From Zygnema cylindricum (lineage: Eukaryota; Streptophyta; Zygnematophyceae; Zygnematales; Zygnemataceae), in NCBI GenBank assembly GCA_037447655.1, contig JBBHKE010000053.1, forward strand, positions 1 to 64,000: a DNA stretch of 64,000 nt. The letters are read 5' to 3'. The number at the start of each line of letters is the position of its first letter. Within the stretch, counting starts at the first letter, position 1. Of the stretch, positions 52,124-63,287 are shown one piece after another. The notes under the pieces were generated by a model. It was not told the origin of the DNA and did no database searches. It was given only the letters and a program-made list of their open reading frames with translations. Both the position numbers and the translations under genes were made by a program.

Positions 52124-53764
52124 CTCCCCTAAAGCTTTAGACTCTGCTAGCCACTTAAGCCACATGCCTCTCTGCAAAACTTTAATTTAGTTGCAGGCAA
52201 GGGTTTAGTCATCATGTCAGCAACCATCTCCTCATCTGGTAAATAACTGAGTTTCACAACTCTTCCCATAACCTTCTCTCTCACAAAGTGTAGCTTGATA
52301 TCAATGTGTTTGCTCTTAAAGCGATGGCTAGGGTTAGATGCAACAGCAATGGCATCCTGATTGTCACACCACACTACCTGAGGTCCATATTGCATAAACA
52401 AAAGCTCTTAAAGGAGAGACTTTACCCAAAGTAACTCTTTGACGGTTGCGCTAGCCGCCATGTACTCAGCCTCCATAGTAGACTGAGCTGTCACCTTCTA
52501 AAGTTTGCTGCTCTAGCAGCATGTCCCACTTCCAATCTTGAGAATGTATCCACTAGTAGAGCGTCGTCTTGGCATATCTCCATAGCTCGCATCGCTCCAT
52601 GTCTGAATTTTTACTTCCTCTCCACCGAGATAGAGTTGGAGGTTTCGAGTTCCTGGATATCGAAGAACTCTCTTTGATGCCTCCCAGCCTGACTTCTTTG
52701 GATTTTGCAAACTTCGGCTTAAGGCTCCAACAGCTGCTGCAATATCCGAAAGGGTAGAGTTCATGAAGTAGATGAGGCTTCCGACGATCTTCCGGTAAGG
52801 AATGGTGGACATAAAATTTGCCTCCCTGACTCCAAAGAGTCATCAATCACAACCCCACCATGTGATTCTTTCCCTTCTATTTCTGTCTGAACTCCATGGG
52901 AGTTGCACTTCCCTTTGCCTCTGACATGCCGAACCTTTCAAGCATGTTTCCAATGGCTTCTTTTTGTGTCAAATAAATTAGTCTTTGTTTTCTATCTCTT
53001 TCTACCTGAATTCCTAAAATATACTTAGCCTCCCCTAAATCTTTCATTTCGAACCGGGAATTTAGAGTTGTTTTTATTTTGTTAATTTCATTAATGGATT
53101 TGCTTAGCAACAGCAAATCATCAAAATAAACAGCAATATATATCACTCCATCTTCCCCTTCCCAAACATAAACTGAATGATCTGAACTGATTCTAGTAAA
53201 GCAAAGATTTGTCAAAATTTCATCCAGTTTTAGATTCCACTGTCTTGGAGCCTACTTCAGACCATAAAGGGACTTCAACAATTTATAGACCAGATTTTCT
53301 TGCCATTTTTCTACATATCCCTCTGGTTGTTTCATATATATAACTTCCTCCAAATCCCCATGCAAGAAAGTTGTTTTCACATCCATTTGATGCAATTCCA
53401 TATCCTCTATTGCTATTAAAGATAAGAGAATCCTTACAGTAGGAAAACGAACTACAGGTGAGAATGTCTCTTTATAATCAATGCCCTCTTTCTGGCTATA
53501 CCCCTTAGCAACAAGCCTAGCCTTATATCTCTCAATGGTATTATCGGGATTTAGATTTAACTTGAATACCCACTTACAACCAATCGCTTTTCGATCCGGT
53601 GGAAGTTTCACAAGCTCCCAAGTTTGAGCCTCAATAATTGACTTTATCTCGTCATTCGCCGCAGCAATCCACAGATCTTTTTCCGGAACGGAGAAAGCTT
53701 CTTGAATGGTAAGAGGCTCCCCTGTGATTGCAGAATAAGCATAATCCACTCGGTCACCTCTCAA
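52124..53764 (-). pseudogene. RT and RNase H of element H
   Basis: RT 53764 downward: LTIQEAFSVPEKDLW, GCKWVFKLNLNPDNT, HQMDVKTTFLHGD, stop after LYGLK, then IAVYFDDLLLLSKS with YFDD at about 53128-53117 in place of YVDD. RNase H 52812 downward: FMNSTLSDIAAAVG, WSDASYGDMPRRRSTSGYI, stops near 52515 and 52410, CDNQDAIAVASNPSH, KHIDIKLHFV. Tail CREACGLSG ends at 52147. Confidence 0.87.
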
Positions 53765-55590
53765 CCGGCTGCTTTGTCTTCTTCCCCACGGAAAATCTGA
53801 AGCGAGAATTGCTCAATCTTGGAGGAGGAGGAGAAGGAGGAGGAGGAGGAGGTGGTCCGGTAGTAGTTGCAATAGGAGGTGGATCAGGCAGCCCCAAAAC
53901 ATGTGGTAGTTTAGATGTAGAGGAAGAAACCATTGTTTGCTTGAAAGGAATCTGCTCAAGGATGACATATTCCTGCATTTTTTTGCCTTTTCCCCCTCAT
54001 TCATGCTAAAAACATCAACAGATTGACTTTCTTCTTTGATCTGAATATTCCTAGCAATCTGAATTGTATTTTTCTGAGGATTATATACTCTATATCCTAC
54101 GGACTCATCATCATAGCCCAAAAATATCCCAGGTACAGATTTCATACTTAATTTCCAATTTGGAAGGTTATCCAACATAAAACACTTACTTCCAAATACT
54201 CTAGAGTGACTAACATTCAGCTTTCTTCCTGTCCACATTTCATAAGGTATTTTATCCTTCACAGATCTGGTTTCTATTCTATTTCTAATGTAAGAAGCAC
54301 ACTGAAAAGCTTCCCCCCAAAATTTTGGATCTACACCTTTATCCACAATCATAGACATAGCACATTTAGTCAAGGTCCTATTTAGTCTTTCAGCCACACC
54401 ATTCTGTTTCGGAGTGTAAGGAACAGCAAACTCATGAGAATTTCATTTTCTTTCAAGTATTCAGCAATGGCATTCGATACATGCTCTCCACTGTTGTCAG
54501 ATCGCAAAGCAAGGATCGATTTTCCGAGAAGTTTCTCTGCCCAGATCCGGAAATGCTTGAAATGTGTGAAGACCTCGCTCTTCTCCTTCATAAAGTACAC
54601 TCGGCTGAAACGTGAGTGGTCATCAGTGAATGTAACAAGGTATTTCCTTCCACCAAGGGAAGGAACTTTGGCCGGTCCCCATACATCCGAGTGGATAAGG
54701 CCGAGAAGATCCTTTGCTCGATAATCTGAAGTCTGTGGTAGGGGAAGCTTATGAAGCTTTCCTAGAGCACAACCATCACAAACATGGGATTCCTTTTCAC
54801 CAAGCTTGACACCATCTATCATATTAGTCTTCACCATCTTTTCAAGCCTCTCATTATGAACATGCCCAAGCCTTTTATGCCACAAAACATTTTCAGAAAG
54901 GACACTGGAGTACACAAAATCAACTTTATTAACCAGGTCCATCCGATACAACATGTTTGGGCCTCTAGTTCCCACTAAGGCTACTCTCCCATCCTTGCTT
55001 ACTATCTTTTTGCCTTTGCTCTGAAGAACATCAAAACCTTTACTCTCTGCAACTGAGGTGGAAAACATTTTTTTCTTAAATTTGGGCACATATAAAACAT
55101 CATGCAAAGTTCTTTTTACAGCTTTGCCATCTATCTCACTATTCATATCTATGCTACCCTTAGCATTAGCTTCCACCGTGGCACCACAAGCATAAAAGAT
55201 TTGACGAGTCGGGATAGGTGTCATATCCTTAAAATAGGATTTGTTCCAACACATGTGGGAGGAACTCCTTGAGTCCATAATCCCCCCGAGATCTTTCTCT
55301 CCCTCCATCATCTTTGCCATAGCAAATAACTCGGTGTTGTCAATTTTAGGAAAACTAACAACCTCTGATTTCTCCTTCTCCATCTCCTTCACCGGATCCT
55401 CTTCCTCCGTTGAAAATGCCGCAGTTTTGCTCGAAGGTTTCGGTGTAAATGGAGCTCCTTTCACCTTCCATCCTTTGCGATAAAAACCTGTTTCACACGC
55501 TTTTATATATAGAGGACAAAACTTGTACAAATGACCATTATTATAGCAATATACACATCGTTCATATTGCTGAAAGACTGATTTCCTTGA
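53765..55590 (-). pseudogene. Knuckle, protease, integrase and linker of element H
   Basis: Knuckle CVYCYNNGHLYKFC (about 55560-55518). Protease active site is DSRSS (55275-55261) instead of DSGSS. GAG-pre-integrase: WHKRLGHVHNERL, CDGCALGKLHKLPLP. Integrase: IHSDVWGPAKVPSLGG, RSDNSGEHVS, frameshift near 54425, QNGVAERLNRTL, DPKFWGEAF. The linker has a GGAGGA tract (53820-53875) that is read as poly-Pro or poly-Leu depending on frame. Confidence 0.87.
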
Positions 55591-56218
55591 AATCTATTAT
55601 CTCTCTAAACTGAGCATTCTAAGCTACAGTTGGCTTTCCAAAATTAAATGCCAGCTGATTTGCTTCTTCTTCTAGCACATACTCTATAGCTGTAGCTAGA
55701 TTCCACTGTGTCTTATCCAATTTTTTCATTTCATCAGAAGCACCTTTACACTCAAGAGGAAGCGCCCTCACTAAAATCATTGCTTGGTGATACTCAGGAA
55801 ATGAACCACCTGAACATGCATTTTTTGCCATGCTTCCGCCTGTATACTTATATTCCCAGATCTGCCCAGTTATAATCTCATGTTGTGCATTAGCCCTATA
55901 ATATGTCTTTTTCAAAGCATCCCAAATCTTTGATACTTTAGAAGCCTGAATGTATGTCACATGCAGCTCCGTAGATATCATTAACTTAATCAAATGAAGA
56001 GCCTGCTCATTTTTTTTATCATGGTTTACATCGATTCCTACCATAGGTCCATTAACAACATCAAAAAGCTTCACTTGTACAAAATAAGACCTTACACGAT
56101 GTGCCCAATACAGATATTCTCTCCCATCAAAAACCGAAATTCGTGAAGGGGGGACAGTGACTTGTGGTTTTGAGACAACAGCCGGAACCGAAGACGATGA
56201 GGATGCCGGTGTAGTCAT
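55591..56218 (-). pseudogene. gag of element H
   Basis: Open for 199 codons: MTTPASSSSSVPAVVSKPQ, FDGREYLYWAHRVRSYFVQVK, HEIITGQIWEYKYTGGSM, YHQAMILVRALPLECKGASDEM. The EYTN segment after GGSM seen in G is missing, suggesting a short deletion. UBN2-type copia gag. Continues to the knuckle through a stop at 55617. Confidence 0.87.
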
Positions 56219-56331
56219 CTCGAAACAAAACCAAGCAAGAAACTTTCATAAAAACCGGTCTGAAAAACAACAACTTCAATAGTTGATAAAACCCAAACCA
56301 CAGACACAATAGCTTTGCAAATCTTTTTTAT

Positions 56332-57001
56332 TGTAGATAATATCAGGATGAACACACACACAAAATTACAAGTAATTCTGCCCTCAGATTTGTGAGATAT
56401 TCACAGATAAAAATGTAAAAAACAGGCTGTAACAGTTTCTAACTACAAAGTGTTCATTCCTTCAAAGTTGTCTAAGTCCTACTAATATACACTGAAGCCT
56501 ATGCTGCTGAACGTACGGAGGCATACCAACCGTACATTAAATACCTACGGCTCAAACCGAACAAGGTACGTCATACAAAAAGATTCCTTTACTAATCAGC
56601 TAACCACACAAAGACAAAAATCTACTTAACTAGATATTTACAAAGGAGTAGGATTCTATATGCCACGTCATTTACCGTGAATGTGGTTTACACGGACCAG
56701 CATTTGTCAGCGGTCTTCGTCCGCCGCGTACATATCAGATTCGGCACCGTAGACAAATCTCCATGTGCCATTTTGTCCTCAAGTGTATCTATGCACAAAC
56801 AACTGGATATTCTGGAGTGTTTCTTTCTTGTAGTGACTTGTGTCTCGATGTGTATACAAAGGTGTACTCCCTACTGACCTAGTGGAACATCAATTCTGGT
56901 GTGTAATGAAACAAACTTACAACCAAACATATGCTAAGTCGTGAAACTCTCTCTCCCTCACACTCAAGGCATAGAGAGGACTAAAGTTTTCCAAAACAAC
57001 A
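56332..57001 (-). repeat. 5' LTR of element H
   Basis: TGTTGTTTTGGAAAACTTTAG at 57001 to TTATCTACA at 56332, ~670 bp. Confidence 0.82.
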
Positions 57002-57952
57002 GTCTGCCCCACCTTTAACCGCTGCTTGGTTAGCTTAGTGCACTCCACCATATAGTGCCTTCGATTCTTACAAAAATGACACAAACCCTTGGGAGCCCTT
57101 GGTCCAAACTCCTCGGTTTGATTTTTCTGCCCCTCCCCACTATAATTTTTGGTCGGTTTCCTAAATTCGTTGTTCCTCAAATAGGTCCTAGCTGCCAAGG
57201 CTTGCCCACTCTTTCCTCCCCTTCGGATCTCAATCGTGTTCTCCCCAACGAGAGTCATCCCTACCACTGAATTCCATATCCACGTTGAGTCTGGCAAGTC
57301 CTGCACAAGGTTGACTATGTTCTTGTACTCATCTTGTAATTTCTTGGCAAGCATTTAACCTTCATCTTTTTAGTTTCAACCTGTCCAGCACTCTCTAGCT
57401 CCATGAAAAGAGTTGCACGCTCATTACAAAAATCCAACATCTTCCCCCCTATGTATGCATACGCGTTTATTTTTTGATCAGACAACTGCTGTTGCTGAAT
57501 AGTACCACTTCGGTACATCTCAATGAGAGCCACCCAAAGTTCAGATGCCCTCTCTACCTGCAAATGAGGAGATGCAAGCCCTTGAGTAAGATGGTGAAGG
57601 ATGAAGTGTTTTGCCGCCATGTTGTTGTAGTCCTAGGTATCGATATCATTCTCGTCGTTCTTCGGAATGGGTGACATGAATGCCAAACCGGTAGCTATTG
57701 GTGTGATCGTCTCTTTCTCCTTTCCTTTTTCCACCACCCCTCTTTCTTTTGTCTCCTCCGTTGGAGATGGATCTGCATCTCTGGTGAATCTGCTTGCCCT
57801 TAACCCTGGAGGGATGCCAAGACTGGATGGACGCCTCACCCGGTCACTCACTATTCCCCAAACCTTTTCTCACATAGAGCTTCTGTCATCATACTCTCCC
57901 AGCATATGAAGCTAGTTCCATTAAAGATGGGCACCCTAGAGGGTGGGCCCAT
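57002..57952 (-). pseudogene. gag of element J
   Basis: ATG at 57952 inside the primer site: MGPPSRVPIFNGTSF, then stops, SDRVRRPSSLGIPPGL at 57851, MAAKHFILHHLTQGLASPHL at 57620, YAYIGGKMLDFCNERATLF, ending with knuckle CHFCKNRRHYMVEC (about 57084-57043) and KLTKQRLKVGQT at the H insertion point. Close to gag of E. Confidence 0.85.
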
Positions 57953-57956
57953 AACC
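57942..57956 (-). other. Primer-binding site of element J
   Basis: Exact GGTTATGGGCCCACC on the minus strand. Confidence 0.87.
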
Positions 57957-58847
57957 TGCAACTTTGAGACCTCCATAGGTCCTCAAAATAGGCAGCTCAC
58001 ACGAAGCCTCTGAAATAACCCTGACCCCTTTGTGTTTCAGCAAGCATAACTGCCAACCTGAAGAACAAAAACTCTTACCACCTTCACCCGTGATAAGGCA
58101 AGACTCCCTTGAATCTATAGCAAAAAGAATCTCTCAATTTGCTCCCCTGGACAGTAAGTTATGGAGGGTCAAAGTTGACCTTTTGTATAGAAGCTCTCTC
58201 GGAGAGAGAGTCTATTCTATCAAATTTTCTACATGGCCAACAAGTCAACACATGTCATTTTTGGATTCGTTCCTATAATCCTTGGAGATGCCGTAATCCA
58301 ATGTGATTGTGCCACGTGTTCATTGATGTGACGTCGATTGCAAACCACCAAAAACCTATTCCGCGATGTGGGCATGGTTCGCGGCCGTCTGATTAAACCG
58401 TTTTTAATCGTAGCCGTTATAAATACTTGCGCGATATTTGTTTCGCCTTCAAAACAAAGTGTGCGGTATCCATTTCGGGTGTTCCGTACGCTGTACAACA
58501 AAATTGTATGTATGTCCAAAAATCCCCTTAATTGAAACTAGCCTACGCGTAAATATTTCTATAACTATCAAACCACTTATCATATAATCTTTATTTAGAC
58601 TAGTTGGCTAAGGTTACTGCCTACCGGCGGCTCTAACGGACTGCACGTACTAGGAGTAAATCTACCAATCCAAGTTCTGTCCCCGTCTGATAGCATAGGC
58701 GAACATGGCTCTATCTCCCTCTCCTACTTTCAGTGACTGCAACAAGTGTGGGAGCTGGAGAGAGGAGTTAGAGGCAGACTGCCTCTACTTCTTTTCTGCA
58801 TTTTTATAAAACCTAAAAAATACTAAAATAACCTTTAATTTCTAAAA
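57957..58847 (-). repeat. 5' LTR of element J
   Basis: About 891 bp. Start is mutated (TTTTAGAAATTAAAGG for TGTTGAAATTAAAGG), end GTCTCAAAGTTGCA is intact. A TATA-like region is near 58190. Confidence 0.78.
58600..58672 (+). other. Antisense tRNA-like block in the LTR of J
   Basis: Plus strand: TAGTTGGCTAAGGTTACTG is a near-perfect A box/D arm; the B side (AGGAGTAAATCTACC) is eroded. Confidence 0.5.
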
Positions 58848-59040
58848 TTAGTACAAATTGAATTATCAGTTTATTCTCAAGCAATATTACAAGTACGCAA
58901 AATGTATGTGACATACATACAAATTTCAAATAAAAAATTTAGAACGTAAGTGAGTCAATCTACACAAAATGTTAAGCGACAGTGAACTAAGGTATTTCAG
59001 CAACAAGAAAAGCATTTTCCTAGATTTTCTATGTCGCTTG
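58848..59040. other. Flanking host DNA
   Basis: AT-rich, no feature seen; probably an intron or flank of the SMC1-like pseudogene. Confidence 0.4.
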
Positions 59041-59386
59041 GGTACCTTTTGGTCCTCAAGTTTCAAATTTTCTAGCTCTTCTTGTCTATCTTCCAAGGTT
59101 TCCAAGCTTCTTGTATAGGGCTTTCAGGCTTCTTGTGTATTGTGCTTGAACTTCCATCTGCTTTCTCTTGAGAGTTTTTTCCCTTACATTTAACTTCTAC
59201 AAGTCCCTCTCTAAACATGTCAATTCTGTAGCATCCATTTGTTGGAGCCTATCAAGATTTTTTTTTTTTTATTCAACTTGAAAGTTTTCCGATTATTAGA
59301 CCCTAAGATTTTTCTTTTCATGATTCAACTTAAAAGTTTTTGTCCCCGCCTCTTCATTTCTGCACATGAATGCCTTCTTGCCCTCT
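59041..59386 (-). pseudogene. SMC1 coiled-coil exon fragment, copy a
   Basis: Minus strand: CRNEEAGTKTFKLNHEKKNL aligns with the KEEAGMKTIKLRDE segment of plant SMC1, the cohesin ATPase, within its first coiled coil. A stop follows; then in another frame LDRLQQMDATELTCLERDL, KLNVREKTLKRKQMEVQAQY and LEDRQEELENLKLEDQ, all heptad-rich. Stops and shifts mark it as a pseudogene. A related copy lies at 63069-63260. Confidence 0.65.
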
Positions 59387-60017
59387 AAGGTACTAAATTA
59401 ATGATGGCAAATGGACATATTTGGTTCAACTACTTGCCACTAAAAGCATCAATTACATACCATGTAAGCATTTTCTCTCTGGGAATAAATAATGACATCA
59501 TTTTTACATTGTTTATTTTTCACGATATAGTTTTGTCTTTCACAATATTAGTTTTCCTTTAAGATAATAATTTCTCTCTTCATAAATATTTGGTTCAGAT
59601 AGCAACCACTTAAAAATTCACATTTACAAATACTTTCACAGTAGACTCTTACTGGCCTAGAGGAAAATTTATACATAGAGATGTTGTCTTTGAAAGCATT
59701 ACAAGTTCCGTGCCATAAAATGATAATGGTTGGAAAATGAAAAAAACTTAACACTACGCACTCTTTAAAACCAAAACAAGTTTCTCAGTCTTGATGTGAA
59801 ACAAAAAAAACGAATGAACGCACTCCATAACTGGAGGTAAATACTTACATCCTTTTATATTTCTCGATTTGGCTGGTTGGAGGTAAATACTTACATCCTT
59901 TTATATTTCTCTATTTGGCTGGCTTCCAACTCAATTTTATCTCCTCCCCTATGACCTTGCAGAGAAAGACTTCGCAATTTTGCTGAGATGTTTTCCAAGT
60001 GGCATTGGAAGACATTT
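59387..60017. other. Intron-like DNA of the SMC1 pseudogene
   Basis: AT-rich; contains a 46-bp tandem duplication at 59833-59924. No coding signal. Confidence 0.5.
59833..59924. repeat. 46-bp direct tandem duplication
   Basis: GGAGGTAAATACTTACATCC... occurs at 59833 and 59879 with one or two differences. Confidence 0.9.
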
Positions 60018-60018
60018 A

Positions 60019-60143
60019 CCTCTTTTGCTTATTTTTGCGTGCTTATATTTAGTATCTACTTTTACTTTTTTTTATTTTATTTCATCGTGAACACGCTTCA
60101 ACTGCTCCTTAAACTTGACAATTTCTGGCTTTTGTGACACACG
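60019..60143 (-). pseudogene. SMC1 exon fragment (KPEIVKFKEQ segment)
   Basis: Minus strand: SQKPEIVKFKEQLKRVHDEIK, a TAA in an A run, then KVKVDTKYKHAKISKR and a donor GTAAATG at 60019. In plant SMC1 the segment after the FLWQ exon reads KKQPELLKFKEE, so order and content fit. Collinear between 60540 and 59386. Confidence 0.65.
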
Positions 60144-60539
60144 ACCGGTTTAGAGCAACAAAAGTTAGACAGCGTCACCTTTTTGATGAATGATTTGCTA
60201 ATTACATTACAACTGATACATATGATATGCCATATAGCGTAATATACATATATTTATTATTATGCTATACAGCAGCTGGCAACATAAGCAAACGTGGTTA
60301 CAGTTTACAATGAAAATTTTGGAGTCATACAAATTTGCACGTATACATTTTTTTTTAAAGCCTTATTTGATGAAACACAACAGGTTAAGGTCACGCACTA
60401 ATTAGTTCTGTAGGATAATAAATCACTTAAACTAAGAAAGCAAATATCACATGGAAATTAAAAGCTTTGCTTTACTGTTATCTTTAGTCAATTTCCAATC
60501 ATAAAAACTAGATGGAACCACTCCAACTGTTTAGCTTAC

Positions 60540-60785
60540 CCGCTTCTCAACCTCAGCTATCTTTGTAAGAAGTCTTTTTTCACATGCAACAACATCTTTG
60601 GTGATCACATCTTGAGCCTTCTTTTTAGCTTTCACTTGCTTAGAAAATCCCTCCAATTCTTTATTTACATCCTCTCGTTTTGACTTTAGGCTGATCAGTT
60701 TGGCATAAGTTAACTCAACGTGCTTGTCGATACTGAAAATTTGCCAAAGAAAATACTCGGTTTTCAAATTTTCGTGCAAATAAAT
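60540..60785 (-). pseudogene. SMC1 coiled-coil exon (FLWQ segment)
   Basis: About 80 open codons: TEYFLWQIFSIDKHVELTYA, then KREDVNKELEGFSKQVKAKK and VVACEKRLLTKIAEVEKRV. The EHFLWQL(Y/F)NIE motif and the following CEKKIAEK-type segment are hallmarks of SMC1. Ends in CGG|GTAAGC, a good donor at 60539. SMC1 is a core subunit of the cohesin ring that holds sister chromatids together. The exon itself is intact, but its neighbours are damaged. Confidence 0.72.
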
Positions 60786-60960
60786 TTGACAAAAAAAACA
60801 CTAAGTTTCATTTTTTTGCAAATAAACATGGCGAAGAAAGTAACGTGTTGTCAATTTTTTTCTCTAAGTAAACATGGCAAAGAGAGTACTGAGTTTTCAA
60901 AACTTTTTGCAAATTAATATAGCAAAGAAAGAACTGCTCAAAGTTTTGTGCAGATAAACA
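60735..60960. repeat. ~45-bp minisatellite reaching into the SMC1 exon
   Basis: About five units of GGCAAAGAAAGTACTGAG, TTTTCAAAA and TTTGCAAATAAACAT on the plus strand. The unit at 60735-60783 is the exon start itself (codons for LKTEYFLWQ); the others lie in the adjoining intron side. Confidence 0.8.
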
Positions 60961-60961
60961 T

Positions 60962-61135
60962 GGTCATAAACACATTTTTATAAACTCATCTTCATCAGTA
61001 GCAATACAATTGTCAATCAGTTTGCGGTAAATATATTATCGCCCTGAATGGCCATAAACACATTTTCATAAACACATCTTCATTTGTAGCAATACAATTG
61101 TAAATCAGTTTGTGGTAAAAAGATTATCGCCCTAA
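60962..61135. repeat. 88-bp direct tandem duplication
   Basis: GGTCATAAACACATTTTTATAAAC at 60962 and GGCCATAAACACATTTTCATAAAC at 61050; both run through AGCAATACAATTGT and ATTATCGCCCT. A third partial start is near 61160. Confidence 0.9.
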
Positions 61136-61191
61136 ATTCTGCAACTAAATTTGGTGGTCTCACATAAACACATTTTGTATGTAACAATCGT

Positions 61192-62270
61192 TGTTGCTGT
61201 CTATAGCCTATTTTAGCCATGGATACTCATGCAAACACCCACAGACTACCTCAAAAAGAGTTGTGTTTCAAACAGCACAGATTACCCCTCAATAAAAAAA
61301 ATCACCTCAAACTGCTCCAATATGCAGTCGACCATAGACACTGTAAACTCCCAAAGTTACAACTAAATGCACTAAAGAGTATAGAAGATATAAGCTCCAT
61401 AGTTTCCCAAAAACATCTGACAACTTCTCAATCTAACTAGGTAGACTTCTCACATAATTCTACAGAGATAATATAACAGAATGAAACTACACACACATAT
61501 AGTTTCTATATTATAAAATATCTTCACAAAGTTTCACATCAAAACATGAATCAGAGTGATCACACCAACAAGTCAAAGTTGCGAAAAAACAGTCTGCCTT
61601 TTCTTTTATTAACTCAGCTATGATAATCAAAGTAATCTAAGTCCTACAAGTTATACTCAGAGAGTTCACTACTGAATGTACGGAGGCATACCAGCCGTAA
61701 GTTATCTACCACCTACCTAAATTATTGTGAGTATACTTGAATAATTCGAGTTATGTCAAGCTGACTAAATCTACACTGATAAATTAATTAGCAAAAAGAC
61801 AAACCTCTGTTGTATAGGATATTTACACCGATAACTCCGCAAAGTCAACTTGCTTTGTCATTTGTGATCTTCTTATGAATCTCGTCCACCGACTTGATTC
61901 ATATCAATCGCAGCTGCTGTTAGCTTCGTCGCAGCGGCGTTTTCACAATACCCGAATATATCCAAAAATAATCGCAGCTTTGTCGCAACTGCGTTGTCCT
62001 ATTTAAAGTACACTTGTCTCAAATAGATGGGCCGTACCGCGTATTTCAACGTTTCAACATTTCAAATCGGATCGCTTCGCGATCCGCCGTCCATTTCTTA
62101 CTCTGTGTTCACGCCACTGAACAAGTCACGTACTTCACCTTAATTTTATCCGTACGTTCGCTCCCCCAACCCGTGAATCCATTCGAACCTCCACATTAAT
62201 AATATACGCACAAAATGTTGCAAGCGTACAAAATGTCGCGTACGCACGAAACTAACTTTTCAAAACAACA
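61192..62270 (-). repeat. LTR K (copia, related to L, G and H)
   Basis: Ends TGTTGCTGTC...AAAACAACA, 1079 bp, flanked on the right by CTCCTCG (minus-strand GAGGAG purine tract), so it is a 3' LTR in minus orientation. Shares GTACGGAGGCATACCAGCCGT with the LTRs of H and the first half with L. Inserted within the SMC1 pseudogene region. Confidence 0.6.
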
Positions 62271-62657
62271 CTCCTCGAAAATTTAGTTTCGTGCACTCGA
62301 AATACAATATGTAGCGTGTCAAGTGTCAAACGTCACCACTGCTTCCGCTGCATTGCTATATTGCGTTGCTCTGTTGCGATGCGAACTGCTTCCCTTGATT
62401 CACCACTGCTCCATCGGCGTTGTTATAATTTGACATCGCAGCTACGCTACTCTGTCATCACAGTTGCGCTCCTCTACGCATTTGGGTACATCCTAATTTC
62501 TCCTCCCCTTCACGATCCTCCAAGCAAGTCCATACCAAATCACATAAACTATCGTCGACCGAGTACTCCCCTAATTTGCGTATATCGTGTAGTGTAATTG
62601 TAGTGTATTTATGGCTACAGTAAAATTTGTGTGTACGAAACTAAGTCTTCAACAACA
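62271..62657 (-). other. Remainder of element K
   Basis: No coding motif. It ends TACGAAACTAAGTCTTCAACAACA, which resembles the LTR end at 62270 (CACGAAACTAAC...CAACA), so a second, much shortened LTR may end at 62657. Confidence 0.35.
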
Positions 62658-63068
62658 ATAATTGCAACTTAGATTCAACAAAAAAGAAAATCTTCCAAAC
62701 ATTCTACATCTCTTGAAAGCCTTGCATCTGTCTTGGATGGACATTGAAAGACACCAAATCTTCATATTTTTTATCAAAAATATTTTTGCAGTGTTCCAAA
62801 AAAAATCATATTTCAAGAATTTTTCGCCTCAAAATTTTCAATTGAAAGAAGATACTACAATTATTATGCAACAATTCCTCCCTAAAAAATGCTTTTATTC
62901 GCTCCTTTTACAATCAGTTCTATCAAATATCATACAATACATTTATTTTTAAACTATAATTTATTAATTATATGCATAGCGTTCAAGAAGGTTTTGAAAA
63001 ATAATTTGTTTGTTAAAACAGTCTAGCTTATACAGCTTATACAGTTTATACAGCTTCTACAACTTTCT
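62658..63068. other. Host DNA, no gene seen
   Basis: AT-rich, with a short AGCTTATACAG repeat at 63026-63055. Confidence 0.5.
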
Positions 63069-63287
63069 TTATAGCTTATTTGGCTTGAGGGCTTCTTCTC
63101 TTAAATTTAATTCCTTAAAGTTGCTCTTCATACCTGTCAATTTCGTAACATTCGATTGTTGGAGACTATCAAGACTATTCTTTTCGTGATTCATCTTGAA
63201 AGTTTTTGTCACAACCTCTTCTTTTCTGCGCTTCAATTCCCCCTTTGGTATTCCCCCTTTGGGTTCTAAATTACTCATGGCAAACAA
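63069..63287 (-). pseudogene. SMC1 coiled-coil exon fragment, copy b
   Basis: Minus strand: RRKEEVVTKTFKMNHEKNSL, then LDSLQQSNVTKLTGMKSNFK and ELNLREEALKPNKL, a stop. It aligns with copy a at 59041-59386 and with the EEAGMKTIKL segment of SMC1. It lies upstream of the FLWQ exon in minus orientation, which is the wrong order, so it belongs to a second, duplicated gene fragment. Confidence 0.6.

Larger units (their letters stand above)
51453..57001 (-). mobile_element. Element H: copia between two LTRs
   Basis: Minus strand. 5' LTR 56332-57001, gag, protease, integrase, RT, RNase H, 3' LTR 51453-52123. Same family as G. Its 5' LTR interrupts gag of element J at 57001/57002. Confidence 0.88.
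57002..58847 (-). mobile_element. Element J: copia, 5' LTR and gag
   Basis: Minus-strand group 1 element: 5' LTR 57957-58847, primer site, gag, cut at 57001 by H. The remainder is not found left of H, where rearranged sequence lies. Confidence 0.85.

Noticed and set aside
62271-62657. K plus its remainder as a complete short LTR element (TRIM)
   Set aside because: The two candidate LTRs share only about 30 terminal bases and the flanking 5-mers (ATCGT and ATAAT) do not match.
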